Shown: piece by piece, positions 27,107 to 36,156 of the stretch
How positions within the stretch are numbered: the first letter of the stretch is position 1
Layout: the number at the start of each line of letters is the position of its first letter
Assembly (NCBI GenBank): GCA_008690995.1
Contig: VRMN01000002.1
Location: 1,488,001-1,552,000 of the forward strand
Length of the DNA stretch: 64,000 nt
Direction of reading: 5' to 3'
From: Porphyridium purpureum
Taxonomy: Eukaryota > Rhodophyta > Bangiophyceae > Porphyridiales > Porphyridiaceae
Notes under the pieces: generated by a model
Database searches by the model: none
The model's input: the letters and a program-made list of their open reading frames with translations, nothing else
What the model was told of the DNA's origin: nothing
Translations under genes and position numbers: made by a program

Positions 27107-28918
27107 ATGGATGATAAGGGTCGCGCGATGATTCCGCCGACGTCGTTGGATGGAGGTGCGAACACAGAGGAGTTGGTGCGGGAGCTGAAGACGCGAATCT
27201 ATGAGCTGGAAAGCCGCGTGGCTATGGGTGAGCAGACATACTATGCGTCGGACCTGGCGCGGTGCCCCGTTGTGTCCCGAGATGAGCCGGTGTTTCCTCA
27301 GCGCGGCATGCCGAGCCGTTTTGCAAGGCAGATCATTGAGGATTATCACGCCATGGACTGCAACGAACGCCTCAATACGTCGTCGTATGTGAACGTGGTG
27401 TTTGAACCAGACGAGGAGGCCGTGGCCGCTCTGGGAATGCGCATCAACATCGCTGATCAGACCGTCTACCCCGTGACTTTTGAGGTGCACGACCACGTGG
27501 TCAATATGATTGCGCACCTCTGGAACGCACCAAGGGACTCCAAAGTGTTTGTGGAGACGGGTGTCCATGCGGGCGCGGGCACAGTGGGCTCAACCGAAGC
27601 TTGTTTACTCGCCGGGCTTGCGCTCAAGTTCCGGTGGCGTGCATGGTACCGCGCCAAACACGGCCTGTCTGAGGCCGAAGTGCGCCGCGAGTACCCGAAT
27701 ATCGTGATCTCCAGCATGTACCAAGCCGCATGGGAAAAGCTTTTTCGCTACATGGACATTGAGCCTCGCTTGATCCACCCGACTCATAAAACGATGACCA
27801 TCTCGGGCGATCAAGTGGAATCCATGGTAGATGACCACACGATAGGCGTGGTGTGCATCATGGGCAACCACTACTCGGGCCACTATGATCCGGTGTGGGA
27901 GGTCAACGATGTGCTAGAGCGCATGAATAAGGAGAAGGGCTGGCAAATTGGGATCCACGTGGACGCCGCGTCAGGCGGTTTCATTGCGCCTTTCCAGAAG
28001 GGGCTCCAACCGTGGGACTTTCGCCTCAAAAACGTGCTCTCGATTTCGGCGTCTGGCCACAAGTTTGGCGAGTCGGTTTGCGGAACCGGCTGGGTCGTGT
28101 GGCGGGCAAAGGAGGACCTTTCGGAGCACATTGCGATTTCCGTATCGTATTTGGGCGGCAACGCTGACTCGTACACGCTCAATTTTTCGCGACCAGCGAG
28201 CGGAATCATGGTTCAGTTCTACAAGATCCTGAGAATGGGCCATCAAGGTTACGCCAACAAGGCAGCGAACCAGATGGAAACTGCTCGCGTATTGCGCGAA
28301 AGGCTTCGATCCATGACGTACAGGGGCAAGCCGCGCTTTGTTCTATTGGACTATGGTGATCATTTCTGCCTGCCTGTGGTGGCGGCCATGCTGAACCCAG
28401 AGCTGTCGCTTCCATACGATGATATTGACTTGCAGCATACAATCAGCGATGATTATTGGTATGTGAGTGGCTATCGTATGCAATATCATAATCCCATGAC
28501 GGAAGAGGCGGTGCCGCTCTTTACCGATATCGCTGGCGAGCAGAGCATGTTCCGCGTGGTGGTAAAGAGTAACATGACCATGGAGATGGCGCTTTGTCTT
28601 GGCAATGTGATTGAGCGTGCGTGCGGATGGCTGGACGGACACCTGGTGGATGAGCAGCTGAGTATGTTCGAGAGGGACTTGAAGGAACTCCGTTTTGAGC
28701 TCGAAGAGGAAAACCTCCCGGAGAAGGCTGAAGAAGTACGCCTCCTTGAAAAGCAGTCTACGGCGCTTTCGTCTCAAATGAGCACCGCCACCAGAGCACC
28801 AGGGATCCGCCGGCGTGATACTTTGGGTGTGCAAGGCCTGCACCGCTCGGCAACGTCGGCTACGCGAGGCTCCTTCAAGCGCACCGGTACCGCACGCGTG
28901 GCGCACGCGCCTTGCTGA
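27107..28918 (+). CDS. GAD: glutamate decarboxylase (group II PLP decarboxylase)
   Basis: This 603-residue enzyme would convert glutamate to GABA and CO2, consuming a proton. The conserved NTSSYVNVVFEPDE segment, GTVGSTEACLLAGLA, the Asp pair of HVDAASGGFIAPF and the PLP-binding lysine K319 in SASGHKFGESVCG are all present, as in bacterial GadB and plant GAD. A charged C-terminal extension of about 90 residues (KELRFELEEENLPEKAEEV and a basic Arg/Ser/Thr-rich tail) goes beyond the catalytic core; plant GADs carry a calmodulin-binding tail there, but no match is evident. The frame opens upstream at a TTG, so the ATG at 27107 (or 27128) is the start. It is probably cytosolic, as no targeting peptide is seen. 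Confidence 0.93.
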   Translation: MDDKGRAMIPPTSLDGGANTEELVRELKTRIYELESRVAMGEQTYYASDLARCPVVSRDEPVFPQRGMPSRFARQIIEDYHAMDCNERLNTSSYVNVVFEPDEEAVAALGMRINIADQTVYPVTFEVHDHVVNMIAHLWNAPRDSKVFVETGVHAGAGTVGSTEACLLAGLALKFRWRAWYRAKHGLSEAEVRREYPNIVISSMYQAAWEKLFRYMDIEPRLIHPTHKTMTISGDQVESMVDDHTIGVVCIMGNHYSGHYDPVWEVNDVLERMNKEKGWQIGIHVDAASGGFIAPFQKGLQPWDFRLKNVLSISASGHKFGESVCGTGWVVWRAKEDLSEHIAISVSYLGGNADSYTLNFSRPASGIMVQFYKILRMGHQGYANKAANQMETARVLRERLRSMTYRGKPRFVLLDYGDHFCLPVVAAMLNPELSLPYDDIDLQHTISDDYWYVSGYRMQYHNPMTEEAVPLFTDIAGEQSMFRVVVKSNMTMEMALCLGNVIERACGWLDGHLVDEQLSMFERDLKELRFELEEENLPEKAEEVRLLEKQSTALSSQMSTATRAPGIRRRDTLGVQGLHRSATSATRGSFKRTGTARVAHAPC

Positions 28919-29592
28919 CGTGGCCATGTTCGCTTTCCTGGCTTTCGACATGACCCGCTCCGATTGGCTGTCTCGGCTGCTGTCGTTGTGGTCTTGGCCT
29001 TTTCGCTTCCCTTTTTTTGTGTGTGCCACTTCTGTTTCCGTGGTAAGAGTTTGTTGGAATAGGTCGCCGGGACAGAATGCCGCCGATAAGCAAGGCCCTA
29101 ACATCCAGTCGGCTGTGCATCTTTTGAGCGCAAGGCCGCACAGGGCCGGCGCATTTTTGAGCTGAAAAGTCTGTAAGTGCATGCGGAAAGCAGCCTTGAG
29201 GGCTACAAGTGGGCGAGTTGCAGATACAGCGGGCATCTGAAATGTGCATTCATGTTGAATGTTTTGGTCTGAGAACTCCGTATCAATGTAGTTCGGCAGC
29301 ATCGCTTCTAGTGAGAGAACTTGGTCTCGTCATGTAGAAGAACGGGCGTTGAAGGATTGCGTTAAAAGGTGCATTGTTGGAGTACTCTATGGCTCCTATT
29401 GCTTCGGGCATCCGTAGATAAGCGGCGTCCTCGGCGGTGCACCTCTCACGTAAGCTTGGTGTCGCGTTCTTTCTCCTTCAACAAAAAGGGTCAAGGCCCC
29501 GGAAGTAAGCCTTTTCGCACCCGTGTGTGAGGATTGGGCGATGGCAGCGGCGACAGAGACAAAACGCACACTTTTTGATTTCTTCTCCCATG
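28919..29592. other. spacer between convergent genes, nothing recognised
   Basis: A 674-bp stretch separates the 3' ends of glutamate decarboxylase and the FAD synthetase. It holds only short open frames with no family resemblance. It is long for a convergent spacer in this window, so an unrecognised non-coding RNA or small split gene is possible. Confidence 0.45.
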
Positions 29593-30657
29593 TTAAGGTT
29601 CAATCCAATTTCTCAGCTCTACAGTAGCGCAGCCCATGTCCTCCCTCCATAAGTGCTGCGCGTCTTCCAGAATAATTAGATCCATGTTTCTGCGGTCTTG
29701 CTGCTCGTCCAACGCGCTCCTGCACAACCTGGCCGCACCCCACAAGGGTGCAGTTCGCCCGTCAAAGGTTATGCAAGTCTCGTACCGACCGGCGCGCGGG
29801 AAAAAGTTGACGATGTCAGTAAGAATCAGACCCTTGCTTCCGTCCACGTGGACTTGCGATCCCGACCATTGATTCAACAAGTGTATGCTGTCGGAAGGGG
29901 CAACCACACGCCCGCGCAATCTGTAGTAGCGCCCCAGCAGTGCCTTTGCCTCACGAACATCGCCGTAGGTCTCGAGAAGCTCGCGGACACGCGTGCTCGA
30001 CACCTCGAGCTCGTGCATCCGGATCTTCTCAATGACGTCAACTTGAAGTCCGCGCGGCTTAGCGAGCTCGCACAGGGTGTCGGCACTGCCCTGTGCCTTA
30101 AAGCCGAAGCGCCAGTCGTATCCACACACCACTCCTGAAGCATGGAACCGTTCAACGATGACTTGGTCGATGAATTGCTCAGGACTCAAGGAGCGTATGT
30201 CGTCGAAAGGAAGGGTTTCACATCGAATGTCCTTGCCCAACTTGCGACCCCACTCGGCCAGAATATCGTTACGCTCTGCTTCCCAGAGCATGGGCCGTCG
30301 TCTCGGGTCCCAGCCCAGCACTTTGCCCATCCCAGAGAATGTCAACAGCACCGGCGTGCCGAGCCGGCAAGCGCTTTGCAGCAATTGGAAATGCCCCAAG
30401 TGCAATGCGTCGAATTTCCCGGGCATCAAAATCCAGGGCTCGACGGCTGGCGAATGCGTCGAGTTCAAAATCGCGCGGCTCCGCGCAGTGGCCGCGCCAT
30501 CGCCTTGCTGCTGACGAAACTGCTCTTGTGCGCCGGAAAGAGACCGCGAGCTGCAAACATACGGTTTGGCGCGCCCCCGCCGTCGACACGGACGCGGGTG
30601 CTCGCACACGTCACTGCGTGTGCGCAAGCTACCGACCCCAGCTCCTATGAAAGCCAT
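29593..30657 (-). CDS. RIBF: plastid-type FAD synthetase (RibF N-domain)
   Basis: This 354-residue protein starts with about 75 residues rich in Arg, Ser, Gln and Ala, compatible with plastid import. The nucleotidyltransferase domain of RibF follows: GKFDALHLGHFQLLQ at about 85, then VCGYDWRFGFKAQG, then SSTRVRELLETYGDVREAKALLGRYY. This domain adenylates FMN to FAD. The last 110 residues do not show a complete riboflavin kinase domain, so the protein looks monofunctional like plant RIBF1/RIBF2. The codon at 30669 is TTG; the first ATG is 30657. It is divergent from the methyltransferase gene, with 300 bp between ATGs. Confidence 0.87.
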   Translation of the reverse strand: MAFIGAGVGSLRTRSDVCEHPRPCRRRGRAKPYVCSSRSLSGAQEQFRQQQGDGAATARSRAILNSTHSPAVEPWILMPGKFDALHLGHFQLLQSACRLGTPVLLTFSGMGKVLGWDPRRRPMLWEAERNDILAEWGRKLGKDIRCETLPFDDIRSLSPEQFIDQVIVERFHASGVVCGYDWRFGFKAQGSADTLCELAKPRGLQVDVIEKIRMHELEVSSTRVRELLETYGDVREAKALLGRYYRLRGRVVAPSDSIHLLNQWSGSQVHVDGSKGLILTDIVNFFPRAGRYETCITFDGRTAPLWGAARLCRSALDEQQDRRNMDLIILEDAQHLWREDMGCATVELRNWIEP

Positions 30658-30957
30658 GCTTTGTTCCAAACTCGCACAATGTCACCCGATCCACCATTCG
30701 CAATCCGCCTCCCTCTTCAAGGACTGAGCCGTCGATGGCGGCTACACGACAAAAGCATAACAGAGCGCCAAAAGTTCGGGATGACGGCGGAGAGCTTGTG
30801 GTGCCAAAGAAAAGTGCGACTAGTGGTCCGTACGCATCAGGTAAACTGTGACTGAGGATGCTCAGCCAGTAACACGCCGGCGTCTCCTGACCCGCGTGCT
30901 TGTTGGGTGGACAGAAAGCGAAAGGCATCGGCGGACAGACGCCTGACAGTCGGGACG

Positions 30958-31716
30958 ATGCGCGTCATACAAGTCGAGGTTGAGGGTATTGACAGGCAAA
31001 ATGATGCTCCTCAGGTGCTGCACTTGCATGAAGATATGGAGCTCGCAGATAACGAAACAGGCGCGACCATCTGGGACGGGTGTCTTGTGGCCGTGGCATG
31101 GATGAAGAAGCAGCAGGTGCAATACATGTGGAGGTCGAGCGTCGTGCTGGAGCTGGGAGCTGGCACGGGAGCGGCTGGACTGGTGCTGGCTGCGCTGGGC
31201 GCTCGTGTTGTGCTGACAGATCTGCCGCATCTCGTGCCCCTCATGGAAAAGAACGTGCGGGCAAATCAAGCGGCATTTGTCTATCCGCCGCGAGTGTGCG
31301 CGCTGCCTTGGAGCGCACCCGCAAATGAGTGCAGCTTTGATGCGGCGGCTGTAAAATCTGCACTTATTCGAGCCATGGGCTCAGAAACTGCGGGATCGTC
31401 CCTTTATGCGCCCACGAGATGTTACATCCTCGCTGTCGAAATCATTTACCTGGAAAGCACGTTCAGCGATCTGATTGCAACGCTGAATTGGACATGGGAA
31501 ATCATGTTCAAGCCAGAGCAGCAACAGGAGCGGGCGGTAGAGAAATTAGACGTCAAATTAATCATCGCCGCAGAATTGAGAGTGACCGTGCCTGAATTTT
31601 TTCGCCAGTTCCACGCCGCCGGATGGAAGCACTCATTCACACCGCCGGAAGAATATGACGACTTGTACAGATCAGACGACATTAGAATTCTTCTAGCATG
31701 GCGCGACATGTCATGA
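30958..31716 (+). CDS. METTL21-like protein lysine methyltransferase (family 16)
   Basis: This 252-residue seven-beta-strand methyltransferase has the SAM-binding motif I VLELGAGTGAAGLVLA at about residue 65, LTDLPHLVPLMEKNV as motif II, an upstream GATIWDGCLVAVAW segment typical of the family, and the [DE]xxY-type motif EIIY near residue 161. Family 16 enzymes methylate lysines in chaperones and elongation factors; the substrate here is unknown. The frame opens at a GTG (30907), so the ATG at 30958 is used. Its stop codon is 19 bp from that of the convergent CRY-DASH-like gene. Confidence 0.85.
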   Translation: MRVIQVEVEGIDRQNDAPQVLHLHEDMELADNETGATIWDGCLVAVAWMKKQQVQYMWRSSVVLELGAGTGAAGLVLAALGARVVLTDLPHLVPLMEKNVRANQAAFVYPPRVCALPWSAPANECSFDAAAVKSALIRAMGSETAGSSLYAPTRCYILAVEIIYLESTFSDLIATLNWTWEIMFKPEQQQERAVEKLDVKLIIAAELRVTVPEFFRQFHAAGWKHSFTPPEEYDDLYRSDDIRILLAWRDMS

Positions 31717-31735
31717 GCTAACAACTGGAAAACTT

Positions 31736-33634
31736 TTAATGCACGAGAGCATTATCGTCCGATCGAGACTGTGTTCGTGCAGGATTCAACGAGCCGTCGG
31801 GAAGTATGATGGGCCTTATAAAGTTGTAGCCTACCTTGACACCGCTCATGCCCAGCACTTTCCTCGTCTCGGCGCTATCATCATGGTGAAAAGTAAAGAT
31901 CTCCGGAACCGGCACCTCGCATAGCGTGCGACACCATGACGCCGTGTACCAGCCATCAGGATCATGGTACAGTGCATGCTCGAGCCAGTCAATGCGCGGA
32001 GATGCCGCCGCTCGGTTCCAGAAGAAGACTGTGGGTGCCTCCTCATAGTCAACCAGGACACTCGCAAAGTACTCAATCCCGACACGCGTGTTCCTCACGC
32101 CAAGATCGTGGAACAGAAACGAAGCCACGCACATCCTCGACACATGCGCAATCCAACCAGTTGCCTTGAGCTCGCTCATCATCGCATCAATGTACGCAAA
32201 CCCAGTCTCGCCTTCTATCCAAGCGTCGAGCTTAATTTCTTCTTCTTCAGAAAGCTCCTCTGTGACGTATAAAGGCAAAGCCGGCCCGCATACGCAATGG
32301 CGCAGCATCAGGTATTCGCGGAACACCAGATTGCGCTTCATCTGATCCAGTGATTCTTTCGCAAGCTGCAGTTCCTCTGGCTGTGTTATTTTTGGAATCA
32401 TGCGTTTCTCAAAGTCCAATATTTGGCGAAAGTACGCCCGAACAGAGAGCGCGCCGCATGCAAACCAGGCAGACAGCTTACTAGACGTCTGAGTGCTACC
32501 GAGAAATCGGTTGTCCTCTGCATAGCTGCTGAGTTCGTCCCAGTCAAAAATGTATTCTTCCATGCGCTCAAGCCCGCTCGGCTCGCCGCCTCGAAATGTG
32601 TACACGGCCCGCGAGTCTGGGAACGGCCAGTTCAAAGGCTCACATAATCCCTCCACGCCTAGTTCGGACGCCAGGTCTGGCAGCGTGCCAAGCCGCGGTT
32701 GAGGATTTGGGAGGGGGCCGAGCCGGTCGCTCTCTTCAAAGGCAAATGCATGCTCTGACACACGCAGACCTAGAGCTTGCGTCGCCTGCTCAAAGCTCTG
32801 GAAAGTCGTAAGAGCCGCTGCATCTCTTGGAAGCTGGTCTGGATCGAACAGGGTACCGTCCATGACAAACTCCATCGTGCACTGTGCTGCCCACGGCTGA
32901 GCCGCGATAGCAGCGCGCACAGCGCGTTCCTCTGTCATACCTTGCTCGGATACATCCCGACAGCCAATCAAGTAAATTGGTAGCTCGTACTGCGTGAGAG
33001 CTTGCAGCATCGGGATGAGCTTGGATTCTGCGGGTCCTATCGCAGTAAAGAGTTCGGAAGCTTTGCCGCGTAGTGCCTTTCGCAAAGCCTCGACCGCGGA
33101 ATGAATGAAGTGCGCTTTATGTGGCCCCGTCTTCTGAAAGCCCTCTTCGGACAAGACCGTGCCATAGTGCGCTGGGTCAAAAATGTACACAGGCAGGACG
33201 GCCATGCACCGCCTTGCTATCGTCAGTGCCTCATTGTCGTGCACACGCAGGTTGCGTCGAAACCACAGCACCGCAATGCCCTTGCTCAGCTCGGCGTCGG
33301 TCAGTGTGCGACGTGCGATCTCGATCGGCGCAGCATGGCGCTCTTGCTCATGCAAGGACAGAGAAAGATCATTGAGTGTGTTCGCGCGGCCCTCTTCTGT
33401 CGTACGCAGCAGACGTTTCCACTCCGTCACCTCCTCCCGCGCGCTGTCCTCGTCGCGAACTGCCCGCACGCATACTCGGGAAAGGCGCAACGAAGCGCGT
33501 GGGAATCGCAACGTCACCGCAGTTGTCGCCGCAGAAGACGCCGCACCACCCACGCGCGTGCGTGCGTCGTCGCGGTAGGACAAGCCGGGCGCGTGCACAG
33601 AAATGCAGAACGCGAGCGTGGCTGTGCGTACCAT
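31736..33634 (-). CDS. divergent CRY-DASH-like cryptochrome/photolyase, probably plastid
   Basis: This 632-residue protein has an N-terminal extension of about 115 residues (Arg/Ser/Ala-rich, then charged), suggesting a plastid transit peptide. The photolyase alpha/beta domain begins with VLWFRRNLRVHDNEAL and includes PVYIFDPAHYG followed by a QKTGPHKA segment, as in CRY-DASH. The FAD-binding part is recognisable in WFACGALSVRAY, FREYLML and DAMMSELKATGW...SRMCVASFLFHDLG. After that it departs from the family: the SNWGNW, GNDPRE and FNP-type segments that line the flavin pocket are replaced by FFWNRAAASPRIDWLEHAL and a distinct tail. Flavin binding and repair activity are therefore uncertain. 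DASH proteins repair CPDs in single-stranded DNA or act as light sensors. ATG at 33634. Confidence 0.8.
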   Translation of the reverse strand: MVRTATLAFCISVHAPGLSYRDDARTRVGGAASSAATTAVTLRFPRASLRLSRVCVRAVRDEDSAREEVTEWKRLLRTTEEGRANTLNDLSLSLHEQERHAAPIEIARRTLTDAELSKGIAVLWFRRNLRVHDNEALTIARRCMAVLPVYIFDPAHYGTVLSEEGFQKTGPHKAHFIHSAVEALRKALRGKASELFTAIGPAESKLIPMLQALTQYELPIYLIGCRDVSEQGMTEERAVRAAIAAQPWAAQCTMEFVMDGTLFDPDQLPRDAAALTTFQSFEQATQALGLRVSEHAFAFEESDRLGPLPNPQPRLGTLPDLASELGVEGLCEPLNWPFPDSRAVYTFRGGEPSGLERMEEYIFDWDELSSYAEDNRFLGSTQTSSKLSAWFACGALSVRAYFRQILDFEKRMIPKITQPEELQLAKESLDQMKRNLVFREYLMLRHCVCGPALPLYVTEELSEEEEIKLDAWIEGETGFAYIDAMMSELKATGWIAHVSRMCVASFLFHDLGVRNTRVGIEYFASVLVDYEEAPTVFFWNRAAASPRIDWLEHALYHDPDGWYTASWCRTLCEVPVPEIFTFHHDDSAETRKVLGMSGVKVGYNFIRPIILPDGSLNPARTQSRSDDNALVH

Positions 33635-33755
33635 GACTGCGGCCAGACAAGGCTGTCGAGGAGGCCGGAAGGCAATTCACTCCTTCCGGCCACAGATGAA
33701 AACGAGTTGCTTGCGTTGAGCCGTAGCGTACAAATAATCAACAAATCCAACTTTA

Positions 33756-34697
33756 TTAGCTACGGAGGTGGCCCGAATCTTTCAGACGCTCCTCCATGGA
33801 CACCAAAGCCGCCTCGGAGGCTTCCTGGCCTGGGCTCTTAACTTCTTCAACGCTCTTAACCTCGGGAATGTAATGCATGAGCATGTTCTGCACGCCCATT
33901 TTGAGTGTGACGGACGAGGACGAGCAGCTCGAGCATGCGCCTTGTAGCTCGACTTGAACGACACCTGTGGCAGGTTCAAAGCCGCGGTAGATGATGCTCC
34001 CTCCGTCTTCCGCGACGGCGGGCTTGACGCGGGTCTCAAGCAATTCCTTAATCATCGCCACGACCTCGGAATCCTCCGGCAGGATTGTGGTGTCGGTGAT
34101 AACTTCCTGGCCCTCTACATGGTCTTCAAGCACTGGCTCGTTGTTACTGAATGCCACGGTGATATTTTCAAACAGCTCTGGCTTGAGTACCGCCCATTCC
34201 ACCTCGGGGTCCTTCATGACGGTGATAAAATCTGCGCCCAGAAACACGCCCTTGACCCCTTCGATGACGAGCAGGCGGCGAGCCAGAGGGCTGTTCCCTG
34301 CGTCCCTCATGCTCAGAAACTCAACGCTTGTTCCGTTGGGGGTCACCGGCACACCGGGCACAAACTTGAGCGCGTGCTCATTTGGTGTGGGTGTGGTCTG
34401 AATATACATGCTACGCGCGCCCGCAGCACGCCTCACCTTTGCGGGACTCACGCCCCACTCCCCCAACGCGTTCAGACCATTTGAACCTGCTGGAAATGCG
34501 TTCCGCGCACCAGGCAGGCGGCCGTGTCTTCCCGCAGTGCCTTTCCACATTGCCGACGAGGAGGCGTGTGTCACACAAGTCGCCCGCTGCTGCAGCATTC
34601 CAGCGCCTGCCATTCCCCCTCGCAGGCGCGTCCACATCCCACTCACTGTTGCCGCGGCCCTCCCGCGCGGCGGCACCCCTACCATCCTTCCATACAT
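33756..34697 (-). CDS. NFU1: NFU1-type iron-sulfur cluster scaffold
   Basis: This 313-residue protein has an Arg/Gly/Ala-rich mitochondrial-type presequence of about 95 residues. The Nfu N-domain starts MYIQTTPTPNEHALKFVPG (human NFU1 has MFIQTQDTPN) and continues with ARRLLVIEGVKGVFLGADFITV. The C-terminal NifU-like domain carries the cluster-binding CSSC (C255, C258). NFU1 passes 4Fe-4S clusters to lipoyl synthase and respiratory enzymes. The frame is open to a GTG at 34832 through a GA-repeat leader; the first ATG is 34697. It is divergent from the copine-like gene. Confidence 0.93.
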   Translation of the reverse strand: MYGRMVGVPPRGRAAATVSGMWTRLRGGMAGAGMLQQRATCVTHASSSAMWKGTAGRHGRLPGARNAFPAGSNGLNALGEWGVSPAKVRRAAGARSMYIQTTPTPNEHALKFVPGVPVTPNGTSVEFLSMRDAGNSPLARRLLVIEGVKGVFLGADFITVMKDPEVEWAVLKPELFENITVAFSNNEPVLEDHVEGQEVITDTTILPEDSEVVAMIKELLETRVKPAVAEDGGSIIYRGFEPATGVVQVELQGACSSCSSSSVTLKMGVQNMLMHYIPEVKSVEEVKSPGQEASEAALVSMEERLKDSGHLRS

Positions 34698-34711
34698 TCC
34701 GTCCTCCTTTC

Positions 34712-34754
34712 TCCCTTCCTGCTCCTCTCTCTCTCTCTTTCTCTCTCTCTCTCT
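34712..34754 (-). promoter_or_regulatory. GA-repeat tract upstream of NFU1
   Basis: CT-rich on the plus strand and therefore GA-rich on the NFU1 sense strand, with long (GA)n runs, starting 15 bp before the NFU1 ATG. It probably lies in the 5' leader or core promoter. Confidence 0.5.
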
Positions 34755-34941
34755 TCGCCGCCACGTGCAGCAGCCGCAGCCGGTTGTGTCACCGTGTCTT
34801 GCATACGTCACTCCGTCCGTCCTCACAATCACTGTACTTCACGGTCACGATAATGTACAGTGATCACTGTACCTTATACGAAAAATCTGGCGCATGACGA
34901 GGCGCGTTTTTTTTTTTTTGTTTTTGAAACGGCAGCTGAGT

Positions 34942-34949
34942 TAGGGTTT
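34942..34949 (+). promoter_or_regulatory. TAGGGTTT motif
   Basis: One exact copy in the spacer between the divergent NFU1 and copine-like genes, 180 bp before the copine-like ATG at 35122. Confidence 0.4.
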
Positions 34950-35050
34950 CGAGTAATTCTTTTCACTACAAACGCGCACGTGTTTGTGATGAAAGTTTCG
35001 GTCGGAAGTGCACGGAAGGGAAAAAGATGAGAAGCGAATATGGAGGGGGT

Positions 35051-35086
35051 AGAGAGGAAGCGAGAAAGCGAGAGAGAGAGAGAGAC
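35051..35086 (+). promoter_or_regulatory. GA-repeat tract upstream of the copine-like gene
   Basis: AGAGAGGAAGCGAGAAAGC followed by an uninterrupted (GA)n run on the sense strand, 36-71 bp before the ATG. Together with the NFU1 tract, the divergent promoter has GA tracts on opposite strands, each facing its own gene. Confidence 0.5.
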
Positions 35087-35098
35087 GTGGTAGTGGTG

Positions 35099-35133
35099 TG
35101 GGTGGGTGGGTGGGTGGGTGGATGGGTGGGGGC
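35099..35133 (+). repeat. (GGGT)n tract with G-quadruplex potential
   Basis: Five or more tandem GGGT units run directly into the ATG at 35122. Four closely spaced G3 runs fit a G-quadruplex. If transcribed it would sit next to the start codon, which favours ATG 35143 or 35170 as the real start. Confidence 0.6.
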
Positions 35134-36156
35134 GTGAATGAAATGTTCCACGTGGAGGGAAAGAACAAGATGGGCGTGTCGCGAGAGCCGTCCGCGTCGC
35201 GCATGTTTGTCGCGCCGGACGGGTTTGGCGACATGGCGAGCCGCGACACGAGCGTCATTCAGCTCAGCTTTCAGGCAGAGAGCCTGCCGGATTGCGACTT
35301 GTTCAGTCTCTCCGACCCGTTCATCGTGGTGTCAGAGGTGTCCTCCTCGTCGCAGCCCGTGCATCTTCTGCAGACAGAAACCATCTGGAATACTCTCAAC
35401 CCAAAGTTCGTCAGGTCGTGCGATATTGGCTATTCCGCGTACATCGACCCGTTGCTCCAGATTACGGTTCTAGACCGTGACGCCAAGTCAGACAACCCCG
35501 ATAAACACGACTTTCTTGGAGAGTGTACATTCAGAGTCAGGGAGCTCATGTCCACAGAAAATCTGAGACTCAAAGTCAAGCTGATCGAACAAGTCGCAAA
35601 GAAGGAGAACCACGCATTTATCCACGTGCTCGCTACACCATTGAAAGACCCAGACGACATCCGGACCGTCAACTTTCATATCGTCGCGTCAGAGCTGAAG
35701 CGGAAAAAGCTGCTGTCGAAATCTCGACTTGCACCCTTAGTATTCATTCAGATCACGCAGGCGCGGAAAGACCCCTGCGAGCAGTTCCAGTGGAGTCCCG
35801 TGTACCGCTCGGAAGTGGTACAGAAAGCCAGGGCAGACAAGAAATATTGCTTTGATCCGATTGAGATCAAGATGCAGTCACTGTGCAACAGCGACCCGAA
35901 CGCCTTGTTCCGCATCGAGTTCTACATCTTCGTCAATTCGGGTGATCATGAGCTGTACGGATACGCCCCCGTAAGTCTCGATATTCTCGAGACTATGCAC
36001 AAAAATAGCATGATCGAACGCGAAATTGAAGGTGAGTTTTCGGACCAGAACCGATTAGGGCGCCTCAAGGTGGAGTCCGGAAGCGCCAGTCCTCAGGAAT
36101 GCACCTACACCATCATACTTGACTTGTTCGGGAATAAGAACTTCAAGCCTGCGTAG
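35122..36156 (+). CDS. copine-like protein with two C2 domains and no A domain
   Basis: This 344-residue protein resembles the N-terminal half of copines, calcium-dependent membrane-binding proteins. C2A (about residues 35-160) has the calcium-site elements LSDPFIVV and LDRDAKSDNPDKHDFLGE, very close to the copine pattern. C2B (about 180-335) contains FWSP-like QFQWSPVYRSEV and DPNALFRIEFYIF. Both copine landmarks are present, but the protein ends before the von Willebrand A domain that copines normally carry. The stop is followed by non-coding sequence, so it appears to be a natural short form. In-frame ATGs at 35122, 35143 and 35170 are all possible; 35170 (MGVSREPS) avoids the repeat. Confidence 0.83.
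   Translation: MGGGVNEMFHVEGKNKMGVSREPSASRMFVAPDGFGDMASRDTSVIQLSFQAESLPDCDLFSLSDPFIVVSEVSSSSQPVHLLQTETIWNTLNPKFVRSCDIGYSAYIDPLLQITVLDRDAKSDNPDKHDFLGECTFRVRELMSTENLRLKVKLIEQVAKKENHAFIHVLATPLKDPDDIRTVNFHIVASELKRKKLLSKSRLAPLVFIQITQARKDPCEQFQWSPVYRSEVVQKARADKKYCFDPIEIKMQSLCNSDPNALFRIEFYIFVNSGDHELYGYAPVSLDILETMHKNSMIEREIEGEFSDQNRLGRLKVESGSASPQECTYTIILDLFGNKNFKPA

Noticed and set aside
28343-29302. 319-codon minus-strand frame reaching into the spacer after glutamate decarboxylase
   Set aside because: Half is antisense to GAD and the rest shows no conserved feature; it does not begin or end near plausible signals.
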